Shown: positions 46,551 to 57,202 of the stretch, piece by piece
Layout of the letters: every line of letters starts with the position of its first letter
Numbering within the stretch: position 1 is the first letter of the stretch
From: Persicaria tinctoria
Taxonomy: Eukaryota > Streptophyta > Magnoliopsida > Caryophyllales > Polygonaceae
Reading direction: 5' to 3'
Length of the DNA stretch: 64,000 nucleotides
NCBI GenBank assembly: GCA_037127255.1
Contig: JBANSL010000002.1
Span: 12,878,001 to 12,942,000, forward strand
The notes under the pieces: generated by a model
Told to the model about the DNA's origin: nothing
Seen by the model: only the letters and a program-made list of their open reading frames with translations
The model's database searches: none
Translations under genes and position numbers: made by a program

Positions 46551-47645
46551 ATGTTTACAAGTGTGGCTTTTACATTATAAAACAAGGCATGCTGACTTCT
46601 GTAATCCGTCAACACCTGACCTGTTTGCTATGAAGAACAGTTCTAGAAAGTAGAAACTCTATAACCTGATAGGATCATAGCAGTCGAGCCAGTTCCTGTT
46701 ATTGTTGTGCTTTCTGCTTTCTGGAGACTGAGTTTTAGCTGTCTTCTTACTTGAGTTATTGGAAGAAATAGTAGGTGGATCTGGACTTGTAACTTAGAAG
46801 ATGTTGAATCGAGCCAGTTGCTGATTGCATTGTGATTCATGGAGAATGGTTATCGGGTTTTATTTATCGTTCTAGTTAGGTTGAAAGGTCTAAGAATGCA
46901 TTTCCAATTAATGTAGCTTGGATTGTTGCATCACTGAAAAGCCGTCAAGATCTCATATGAGACAACAACTTTTGAAGCAGAAATCTACTTGACAAAATAA
47001 CACATATGCATCATCTGACTTGTAACCTTACTATGCGCAAAATATACTGCATCTGACAGGAACAGCTTGCCCTTCAAAGTTGTCTGAAATTCCAATTCTC
47101 CTCATGTACGAGTATGAGTAGCCTCGAAGGGAAGTGGTTGACCCTTCAAATCTGCACATATGATCCAGTTTATTCCCATGGTTATTGGTTATTAGGTTCC
47201 CACCTCTTTATCTTTGCATTCGCACGAACAATAGTTGAATTTGATCCTGATGTCCCACCTTCATGCTCTGTTGAGGCACGCGACGGGATATACAGAACTC
47301 CTCAGCCTACTCCCCTGGGTTCCAACCTATCGCCTCTTATTGGATTGTGTATGCCTTGTTTCAGGGAATGGGTTGAAGGCTTGAAGCCAAATCCATGCAG
47401 CAAAATGTGGTATCATGACTCATGAAGCAGAAAGCCTTTTTGAATAAAATAAAATAAAATAAAATAAGCATCCAAGGGAGCCAACAACCTTTCTAGTTTC
47501 TAGTTTCAAGAGACATGTAGACAGCTACCTTCCAGGCTTCCAGTCTAGTATATTCCTTCGAATCTGAAATATTTAACGGCTAAATTTGATTAGTAATAGA
47601 TGATTTTTCAGATAATACAGATTGATAATTTGTTGCAACTTTTTA
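46551..47645. other. Spacer, possibly transcribed
   Basis: A 103-codon plus-strand frame (47114-47425) has no known domain. (AAAAT)n-type repeats occur at 47442-47466. Nothing else recognised. Confidence 0.45.
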
Positions 47646-47649
47646 AAAT

Positions 47650-47781
47650 CTTTTGATTAATTATAATGTGTAGTGGTATTATAAATAGTAATTAAATTAA
47701 ATTAAATTTATGTAAAAGTTTTACATAAATTTAATTTAATTACTATTTATAATACCACTACACATTATAATTAATCAAAAG
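47650..47781. repeat. Near-perfect hairpin with ~62-bp arms and almost no loop
   Basis: CTTTTGATTAATTATAATGT then GTAGTGGTATTATAAATAGT and so on is repeated in reverse complement up to 47781. The left arm has five extra bases (AAATT) and the centre is only a few bases. Such a structure would form a stable stem in RNA or extruded DNA. Confidence 0.9.
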
Positions 47782-47990
47782 CCGAACCGCCCCAATCTCC
47801 GCCTCCCTCACCGTCGGATCCAAGCTCCCCGACGCCACCCTCTCCTACTTCGACTTCGCCGGCGAACTCCAGACCACCGCCGTCTCCGACCTCACCAAGA
47901 AAGTCATCCTCTTCGTCGCTCCTGGCGCCTTCACCCCCACCTACTCCTAGAAGGACCTCCCTAGATTAGTGGAGCAAGGTCACCGGACCG
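47782..47990 (+). pseudogene. Peroxiredoxin (PrxIIE-like) fragment
   Basis: The GC-rich stretch translates as [18 protein letters not shown], then [20 protein letters not shown], then YS-stop-KDLPRLVEQ. This is the N-terminal half of a type II peroxiredoxin, plastid PrxIIE-like. The peroxidatic Cys expected after GAFTPT is replaced by Tyr (47942-47944), and a TAG follows two codons later (47948-47950). The second half is absent. The piece abuts the hairpin at 47650-47781 and has base composition unlike its AT-rich surroundings, so it is a captured or duplicated gene fragment. Confidence 0.8.
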
Positions 47991-48648
47991 CCGGAGGGGA
48001 GGCGAGGACTGCAGGAGCAAATTGAAATTGAAATTGCCAAATTGGATGCCCAGGTGAACTATTGTTGAAATTGCCAAATTGGATGCCCAGGAGCAAGGTC
48101 ACCGTTTCGAACTTTCGATTTGGGGGAATTGGCAAATTGAAATTGGTTGCCCAGGTGAACTATTGTTGAACAAACTATATTTTCAAAGGGATGTATACAT
48201 AATTTTATATTTTTATGTGATAAAACATTAATAAAATAATAAATTTTATATGGATTATAAATTTATAAGTTTTATAAATTAATAAAAATATAAGCCTTTA
48301 ATAAAAAATATAAAAAAAAAAATAAAAAATCAGTTTAACACAAACCGAAACCGAAAATTGAGAATTCTCGAACCGAAAAATATCGGTTCGGTTAGGTTCA
48401 GTTCGGTTTGTATTGGTTCGGCCCAAAAATTCGGTTTGGGCCGAATCATGCACAGCCCTATGTAAAAGTTAGTAGAATGTTAATGTTTTTACATAAGAAC
48501 AAAACTAGTGGTATTATAAATAGTACATTTTGAGGTGAATGAGTGATAAGTTATGGCTTGTTCTGACATGTCCAAAATTATTTTATCTTTAAGATTACAA
48601 TTTAGATGAAAAATTTGAAGAAATTTTATAAATATATTAACGTTTCGG
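47991..48648. other. Spacer with short duplications and CGGTTCGGTT-type repeats
   Basis: AAATTGCCAAATTGGATGCC is repeated near 48035 and 48069. 48340-48465 is rich in AACCGAA/TTCGGTT and ends GCACAGCCCTA, similar to the end of some hAT elements. GTGGTATTATAAATAGTA from the hairpin arms recurs at 48511. No gene. Confidence 0.5.
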
Positions 48649-50239
48649 CTATATACACCGCAAATCCACACGTTGTTAAGACGTGCATGCACGTCGAAAG
48701 AAACGTGCATGCACGTCCTTAAGGACGTGCAAGTGGGTTTGCAGCCACCCGAGCCCGGACGTGCATGCACGTTTTTATTTATTTTCTAAAAACGTGCTTG
48801 CACGTCCTTAAGGACGTGCAATAGTGCACACTACTGGATTAATAGGAAATCCCTAGGGTGATGAAGGTTGGAATTTCCAATGTTTTTAGCTAAAGCCTTG
48901 GAAATTCCAACGTTTATTCCAAGGTTGGAATTTCCAATGTTTTTAACGTGGTAATCTCCAATGATTTGAAGTGTTGGAAAGAACCAACCGTTGGAAATTC
49001 AATCATGTGATTCCAACAGTCCGAGTTTTTTAAAATATATATAAAAAAAAGACCCCAACCTTTTCGATTATAAAAATCCTATAAAATGTCTATATAAGAC
49101 ATCACTTTAAATCTAATAAATCTTCAATATATTTAGTTTATATTGTACGTAGTTTATTTTTCAAATTTTATAACCTTTTATCGGTATTTTGTTATGATTT
49201 AACATAATATTTATCTAATATGAAACATCTTAACTTCATTTAAAAAAATCCATTCGTGTGGCGAGATCTTATGATCTCACAATTCAATTCTATAATCCAA
49301 TTTTTACACCATATTACCGATCCAATCTAGAATCTCAATTTTAACAACATTTCTGATAACTACGCATTGGAGAATTTTTAATGAATATATATAGATTATA
49401 AAATTAAATCATGGCCCATTCCAAAAATTCACAGTCAAGTTAAACAAAAAAGCTATAAAGTATACATCAATGAAGCTTTGATAAATGAAATTTAAGGCCG
49501 GTTTGATTTTATATAAATCAATAAAACTTTAGTATATCAAATTTAACTACGTACGTAAGTTTGATTTTATATAAACCAAGTATAAATCAACGAACTGAAA
49601 TTTAATTAACTACTTGAATATGATGTTATTTATTTCATATTATGTAAGTATAAATAATATCATATCCGTATACTTATTTTTACATTATATTCATATTCAA
49701 ATAACCTAATATTCATATATTCATTTAAAAATAACATGATATTTATATATGACACCATATTAATTCATTTCACCGTAATTTTCATCTCATCTATATACAC
49801 TTATTAGATGCTTAATAAAAATAATTAATCAGAATATGTACATGTTCTACCACAATCAAAACAAACTCAGGATTTTTTTCACCTGCAACTTCCGGAACTA
49901 ATTAATTGTTTGTTTTTAATGTATATTTAACAACATTTCCAACGCTAACTACTATTGGAATGATTTTCCAACATTTTAAACCCTTGGAAATGTTCATTAA
50001 AATCCTCCCAGCAGTCTTAACCCTTGGAAATAGATTTCCAACACTTTTCACCGTTGGAAAATATTCCAACATATTTCACTTTGGAACATGACGGTTGGAA
50101 TATTTGCATGTTGCTCTCGACGTGCAAACCCTAGTTTGCTAGTCGACGTGCACAGTTTTACACTTGCACGTTGTTAACGACGTGCATGCACGTCTTTAAG
50201 GACGTGCAAATCCTTAATCCGGATTTGCGGTGTATATAG
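48649..50239. mobile_element. ACGT-palindrome element with inverted ends (1.59 kb)
   Basis: The ends CTATATACACCGCAAATCC (48649-48667) and GGATTTGCGGTGTATATAG (50221-50239) are perfect 19-bp inverted repeats. Both subterminal zones are packed with GCACGT/ACGTGC motifs, including the perfect palindrome at 48711-48730 and 48800-48819. Inside lies a second layer of TTGGAAATTCCAAC-type repeats (48850-49010 and 49930-50095) around an AT-rich core. No ORF of note. The superfamily is not certain: no target duplication is seen. If the right end is read as ...TAGTG it would fit CACTA; the multiple subterminal repeats also fit CACTA or MULE. Confidence 0.7.
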
Positions 50240-51240
50240 TGACACCCTATATTAAAGGGAAATTCCGCGTGGTGCCCATGAACTTTTACAAATTCCGTGT
50301 GGTATAAAAAGTTTTGAAAAATTCCGCGTGGTGTCCACGAAGTTTTGTAAAAGTCCACATGGTGCCCACGATGTTTTTCAAAAGTTTACGTGATAACAAT
50401 AATGGGTTTTAATATTGAAAATTGAGATTAAAAATTATATTATTGTACATTATAATTTGAAAAAACACTCTACAATATTTGGTATTGGTTTGAATCTTTT
50501 TTTAAAACTAGTTTTTTAACTTTTTTTTATATATAAATTTTCTTAGAGATAAACTAACCAATTTTTTTTCTCAAAATTTTATATCTTTAATTTTTATTTG
50601 TTTTCAATATTTAGTTTTTATTTATAAGGAAATGAGCATTTAAGAACGTGGTGTGATTACATAAATTTCCAAAATTTTCTTAGAGATAAACTAACCAATT
50701 ATTATTTTTATTTAATCGCAAAAAAACTTAGCACGTCTCTAGCCTGCCATAACATTGAACTTGAAATAGCATTAGTTGACAGGTAATTTATAGAGCAAGA
50801 GAAAGGGTATTGACAAAATAGTAAAAATGACAAAAAGAAAGAAGAGCAAACTTTACACACCATTCATTTATAGGCAGCCATTATTTGCAAAGTAGGCCGC
50901 ACAAAAGAATTTTTTCATCATACAATAATAACTCCAAAGTTATACTTCAACCCCACACATTTTGTTTTTACTCTAATTCTTTTAAATATATTTCCATTTA
51001 TAAAATTAAGTTTTTATTCCCATTTATATAAATATGTTTCTAACTTTTCATTATTAAAAATCACATTTTAAAGAAAATAATTTATATATTTTTTTAAAAT
51101 GTGAATTTAAACAATAAAAATTTATAAAATATCAATTTTTTTTATAAAATATCAATATAAATGTGTATAATATAGTACCGAGTATAGTTTAAATTAATTT
51201 TCGATATTAATTTATTTAAAAAATAATTAAAGTGAATTGG
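50240..51240. other. AT-rich spacer with a short degenerate repeat
   Basis: At 50260-50370 the phrase AATTCCGCGTGGTGCCCA(C/T)GA is repeated about four times with changes. The remainder is AT-rich with no gene. Confidence 0.55.
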
Positions 51241-51767
51241 AGAGCTGAGGATCCACGCTAGGTTTAAGTGGGCCAACGTGGTCGGAAACCTGGCAAGAAG
51301 AACGAGATCCGCTCAACTGTTGACTGTTGAAGAAGACCGGAAGGTGGAAAGTGCGGAACCAAACAACGCAAGTATGAATCAACGAACCCACAAATATTGG
51401 ATTAATTCATTTATAAAAAAAAAATCATTGCTTGATGCTTCGTGTTTGTGCAGTAAAACAGGGCTTGCGATTGGCGTTCTTGACTCTCTCTCTCACCTTC
51501 CCCCTTTACGCTTTAGCCAAAATTCCACACGCTGGGAGAGATCGAGGAGAAAACGAGACTCTGTAAGGCCAGTAAAGCCATCTTCCTTTTTGATTCAGCC
51601 CCAATTTCCTAATTTCACTCGCCTTTTTCCCAATCATCGACTGCGAAGGGAAAATCAGAATCCGTTGTTGTTTGAAATTGGGGCATCTGCTTGTTCGGTT
51701 GTGGATTTATGTTGCGGGTCTGTGATTAGATGATAAATCTCGGCGGCCGGAGTGGCGGAATCCAGCA
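51241..51767 (+). other. Promoter and 5' UTR region of the NIPA gene
   Basis: A 151-codon open frame (51278-51733) crosses this region but shows no known domain and ends before the NIPA ATG. It is best read as leader sequence or chance. Confidence 0.4.
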
Positions 51768-54700
51768 ATGTACAGTAGTAATTTGATAGGGTTTATCCTG
51801 GCATGTGTTTCCAGTGCCTTTATTGGATCCAGTTTCATCATCAAGAAGAAGGGTCTCAAGCGCGCTGGTGCCTCTGGCGCCCGTGCTAGTAAGTAGATTT
51901 TTCCAATCTCATTTATCCCTCTTATACTATTTGATTGATTGATTGATTTGGATAGGCCCAGTTTTAGTATTGTTTTAGTTCATTGTTTGAAGGTTCTGGC
52001 GGCTATGGGTACTTGCTGGAGCCCCTATGGTGGATGGGCATGATCACCAGTAAGTTTAAATAACTTCTCCACTTATCCGTTCTCTTCTGCTTGTTCCGTC
52101 TGTTGACTCTGTTCATTGGATTGCGCTGTATTTGTATTTGTAGTGGATGTTGAATAATTGAATGGATTGTTGAGAACTATACAACTCCTTTAGTATGGGA
52201 TTTATGTCAATGGAAGTTAACCATTTGTTGTCTGGTGGCCTTAAATAGTGAGTAGAGAGTTTATGAATTATGACCTAAGCAGCAGCAGCAACAACAACAA
52301 CAACCCAAATAATCCCGCGATTGAGCGGGTCTGGAGGGTCAGGATTTAGGATCCACAGTTTATGATGACAGCATGCTCATAGTTGGTTGTAAGCAGTAGC
52401 TAGTAAGTTTTGCAATGTTGGAGTATCTAAGTCCCATCGTAAATGGACTATCAACCTATAGGCAAAGAAGCAAATGCTGGCTTGTAGTACCTAACATGTA
52501 TATCTATATATGTTTGCCCCTAGTCCTAGGTCTTTTAACATTTGGCGTAGACATCATATAGCTATGATGTTGGCTGACTCAGCTGCACTTTCGGTACTTT
52601 GAGAGTTGTTTTTTTTTTTTTTTTTTTTTTTTTTCCAATTTTAAATACGTCTGTTGATTTCATTGCTCCTTATTTTGGAAAATTGATGATTCGTGGGCAG
52701 TGATTGTTGGAGAAATTGCCAATTTTGTGGCTTACATTTATGCTCCTGCTGTGCTTGTGACGCCACTGGGTGCATTAAGTATCATTGTCAGGTAAATATT
52801 ACGTTTCATGTTGTTAGCTATGTCGTACTTTTATGTGCCCATTTGGTGCATTGAGTGACTGATTTTCCTTTCTTATTTCTCGTGTATCTGTGTGTGTGGA
52901 AAAGTGCAGTGCTGTTTTAGCACATTTTATGTTGGATGAGAAGCTACAGAAGATGGGGATCATTGGGTGCCTTCTCTGCATCGTAGGCTCCACAGTAATT
53001 GTGCTTCATGCACCCAGTGAGAGCTCTATAGATTCTGTTGAAGAAATCTGGGAATTAGCAACTCAACCAGGTTTTACACTGTTCTTCCACTCTGACCTTA
53101 CACCTTATACCTCGGATTTCATTTTTTTTATTAGTTGTGTTTCTTTCATCTCCAGCCTTTTTGTTGTATATGGCATCGGTTGTTGCTGTGGCATTGGTAT
53201 TAATCTTGTACTGTGCGCCTCGATATGGTCAAACCAACATTCTGGTTTATCTTTCCATTTGCTCCATCATTGGATCACTGACTGTAAGTTATTTTGACTT
53301 GGGGTTGCTCTTTTGTTGTTGAAAAAGGCCTGCCAAGGTCTTGCTTCCTTCCTTCGAAGCTTGTTAGGTTATTTATAGAATCCTCACACATTGCTGTTCT
53401 GTAGGTTATGAGCATAAAGGCAATTGGCATTGCCATAGAACTCACATTGGAGGGTTCAAACCAATTCAAATACTTCAAGGCGTGGGTTTTTGCAATGGTT
53501 GCCATTACGTGTATTATCATTCAATTAAATTACTTGAACATGGTCAGTATGTTTGGGCTAATATAATTTTTTTTCGGCATTTATTTGTTTGCATGTTGGA
53601 GATTCTACCTAGTGAGGCTTATTTGGTGTGCTTGTTTTTGTTACATTTATGAAAGAAAGTAGACATTAGACACTTCTGTAAGGTCCTCTAAATGTCATTT
53701 AGTTATCTATTTCAAGAATGAGACTTGAATTGGATTAGCCTAACATATAACCTAACCTCAGTATCTCTTTTAGCAAGAGACAGCCATTACTGGCTTAGCA
53801 TTCTAGCTCGTAGGTTACAAACTAGAACGTGTGAGAACAGTTCAAATTATGTATAAAAAAGTGCCATATTGTGAATTTGGTTGTTTTACATAGCTATCAG
53901 TTTGTGGAAGCGGCTTTGACTGTTTGGCTGCTGAGTTGTTTTGTTCTCCATGGATTTTTTTCCGCAAGTATTTGATATATGGATTTTGCGTGTCATCAGG
54001 CATTGGATACATTCAACACAGCAGTTGTGTCTCCAATCTATTATGCTTTGTTCACCACATTTACAATTCTGGCTAGTGCAATAATGTTCAAGGTTTGTTT
54101 TCTTTCTACTTGTGAAATACTGACCTTTGCCATCCCATGTGGGCATTAGCTCTCTAATTTTGCAGCCTTAGATAATTTTGTGCAACTCTACCTGACTTTA
54201 TTCGACGCGCAGGACTATTCTGGTCAAAGTGTAAGTAGTATTGCCTCCGAACTCTGTGGCTTCATAACGGTACTATCTGGTACAACAATATTGCATAGTA
54301 CAAGAGACCCCGACCAACCTTTCATTACAGGTGTGGTTTATTTTGCAAACTTCTTACAACTTTAATAAGTTCTTGTAAAGTTCAAATTGCTTTAGTTCAC
54401 CGTAAAGCTTGAAAAGTTGGAAAATATATAAAGCTGTTTATCTCTTCTTTTTTGTGACATAGTTAATCTGTAATATTGCTAAAAATAGTTTTACATAACT
54501 TCGTTGTTCATGAAATTGGTCTAGAAAATCCGAAAAGATAAGTGTATGAAAAATATATTATGAAACCCAAAGTCTGCCATACATAAGGTTGTAATAGTAC
54601 CATTTCATCGATGTTTGATTGCTTGATCATGATTACAAGGTCTGCGCAGGCATAGTCTTTTGCATGCTCTTTTTGTCTCAGGTCTTCACTATTATTTTAG

Positions 54701-55324
54701 ATCCCTGGTCATGCGATAACACCTCTTTACCCTAAGTTAAATCCTTCATCCATTTCTTTCACTTTTTTGTTGGATTATCTTATTACTGATTTTTTTGTTG
54801 TGTACTCTAGGCTAAGACAGCGCATAAAGATTCGTCGTAGTAGAATACCTGGGGATTCATGTTTACTGCTTAAAAAAAAATTATTTTATGTAGATGTCTT
54901 CTTGATTTATCGAAATCCCGCGCCCTTGCCTATATTTATTGTTTGGCCTCCTTCTGAATTTGAAAGTTCCTCTGTAAACGCCCCATTGGCTTTGGCTTTA
55001 AATATCTGTTCAGTCTGCATATTATCACCTAACAAGATAGGAAGTGTTCAATTGGTGAGCTTCGTCAATTGACCTAGATTGCGAGTCCTACTGTTGTCTT
55101 ACGAGGAGTAGCAATAGCATTGGGTTTGTAGTGCAGAAAGCCGCCACTGGAAGATGATTGCTGGGAAAAGATTTTGACTGCCTTGTTTCGATCTAAATGC
55201 AGAATTATACACGCCACTATCTCCAAAAGTGTCTTGGCACCTCCAAAACAGCGGGGACTTGTGGAAGCTGAAGGACGAAGACGGGCATTCCTTTACAATC
55301 ATCACACAGGACTACTTCAAGTAG
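51768..55324 (+). CDS. NIPA-type magnesium transporter (342 aa)
   Basis: A multi-pass membrane protein of the NIPA family (DUF803), proposed Mg2+ transporters of plasma membrane or endosomes. Nine exons join in frame: 51768-51888, 51993-52049, 52701-52791, 52910-53070, 53156-53283, 53405-53542, 54000-54092, 54213-54330 and 55203-55324. Conserved blocks are SSAFIGSSFIIKKKGLKRA at the N-terminus, EPLWWMGM, GEIANFVAYIYAPAVLVTPL, DEKLQKMGIIGCLLCIVGS, VSPIYYALFTTFTI and the C-terminal LYTPLSPKVSW with final ITQDYFK. About nine hydrophobic segments are visible, as in the family. Length is usual. Intron 8 is long (872 bp) and contains an unrelated 101-codon frame. The start is the first ATG with the correct N-terminal motif. 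It appears complete. Confidence 0.93.
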
Positions 55325-56133
55325 AAAGAAATTCCAGGCAGTAGTACGAACCTCTGCCCCGTCACAGCTAGATGCATTTTCACCAAACAGCTGTGATATC
55401 TGAACCCTTCGGCAGCTACCAGGTACTGACTTCCAAATTCTATGATTCTCATACCAATTCTTCCACCCGAGAGTGCTCACTCACGCTCGTAGGTTCGAAG
55501 TCTTGCATTCTATCACCCGGGGAAAATACATATACATGCTAGTGTAGCATAGCTGCGAAAAACGACTGATTGATGCATTTTTTTAAAACTTGGAACAATT
55601 TTGGAGAGTCATCTCTATTTTTTGTGCCTTGTGCTACAACAACATTTGCGATTGCCAGGCATCTTATTCCAGTGAATAACTGAATCATTTTGCCTTTCTG
55701 TCATTCAACGGTGGATCTGGCATTTCAAGATCCTTGTCTTGTTTCTCTGTATAGAACTTCTTTTTATTGTTTGTTACAGTTTTATCTTTTTTGGTATGTA
55801 GATTTACAATTTTTGTGTTGCATTGTTTATTTACTTGTGCTGATGAATAATTGTATTAATTTTTTGTGTGTGGAAGTTGTGGTTTTCTTTCAGCAAAAAT
55901 TTGCTTTTCTAATTCTAAGCACTTTTCTCCGGATCTCGTCGATGATCTTGTTGAAATGTTCCGAATTTCGGTGTCGAAACGGCAAACGCTACCATGAAAG
56001 TGGTGAAACTCATTTTCGGTGACAAAATTATGCTATAAAATTACACGCTCGTTGGATGCGTGAATAACAGAATTGTATCATGCACCCATCAAAATGTCAG
56101 TTGGGTAGGTTGGCTTCAAAGTTCAAATGCTTT
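55325..56133. other. 3' UTR of the NIPA gene and spacer
   Basis: T-rich sequence; the 110-codon frame at 55690-56022 has no domain. No gene called. Confidence 0.5.
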
Positions 56134-56373
56134 TTTTTTATTAGGTAAAAATTCGATGGTCAGACAGACCTGACTCATCGATAGGCCGACAAAGTCGGCA
56201 GACGACGAACCGTCAAGAGAACAGCCTAAAAAAACAGAAATACAGATAGTAAGCGAAATGAAACAAGCAGAAGATAAACTCTACAACCAAACAACCCAAG
56301 AAGACCAACTCCCAAGAAGCTGAGAAAGCCGCCAAAGAACGAAGTCAAGCACCACTGAACAGTGGCACCGCGT
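56134..56373. repeat. Dispersed repeat (LINE-like), copy 2
   Basis: Matches 30596-30845 in layout: T-rich start, AAAATTCGATGGTCAGAC, GGCCGACAAAGTCGGCAGAC, GACGAACCGTC, and GAAGTCAAGCACCACTGAAC at the end. 56374-56815 beyond it is AT-rich with no gene. Confidence 0.6.
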
Positions 56374-56815
56374 TTCAAAGTTCAAATGCGAGATCATTTC
56401 TTCACCGTGTTTCTAAAATTTCTCCAAAATAAAAAAAAATTAATACAATTTTCTAATTAATTTAAGCGATCTCCAAAGCAATGGTATAGTGAAGTAGGGG
56501 ACTATCAAAGACGAGGACGTTATTGAAGGGCACATGGTCTTTATTTTTCCTTTTTAGATGGGAAAACATTAATAATTTATTGTGAAAAAAATGTGCGCAA
56601 TTTTATAATTGAAAAAAAATTGCAATCCGCAAAGAAATAAAATGCAAAATATGAGGAGAAAAAATGCATCTATTAACCTTGATGATGGAGATATTTTTCC
56701 CTTTTTTTTAAAAAAAAAATTTTGAGGGAAAATAAAAGATAAGCCCAATAGAAAAACAAGCAACTTATATTACAAACTTCTCAAAACAAAATTACAATAT
56801 CTTATTTATCTCATA

Positions 56816-57030
56816 CTCCCTTCGTTAATTAAAACATGATGTTTTTATTATTCTGCATTCATTTTTAGGGGTTAAAAACTATATAAAATATCATTTTTTT
56901 AAAATTATTTCGTCCTTATTACTCTTAAGCATGGATTTATTTTAAAAAATTGATATTTTATATAGTTTTTATCAATCTAAAAAAACGTGTATGAATAGTA
57001 GTAAACGACATGTTTTAATCAACATAGGGG
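56816..57030. mobile_element. Stowaway-like MITE (215 bp)
   Basis: Ends CTCCCTTCGTTAATTAAAAC / GTTTTAATCAACATAGGGG, flanked by TA on each side. The inner AAAACTATATAAAATATC / GATATTTTATATAGTTTT arms show it is the same family as 25374-25607. It lies about 170 bp before the XRCC2 ATG. Confidence 0.85.
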
Positions 57031-57202
57031 TACAAAAACTGAATTAATGTATTTTTTTCCTTAAAAAATCATAGAAAAATGAGGTATTTTAGTACTATTA
57101 AAAGGTTTAAGGATAAATAATCAAATAAAAAGTTATAGGATATTTTGTGTAAATTGGGGCATCATTTTCTTGTATCTCCCAAAAGGCGGGAAAAGGGTGG
57201 AA

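Noticed and set aside
47114..47425. 103-codon plus-strand frame
   Set aside because: No recognisable domain and no nearby splice partner; kept only as a spacer note.
51278..51733. 151-codon frame before the NIPA gene
   Set aside because: No domain; position fits the 5' UTR and promoter of NIPA, and it is not in frame with it through a splice site.
54767..55072. 101-codon frame inside NIPA intron 8
   Set aside because: It lies within a well-supported intron and has no known domain.
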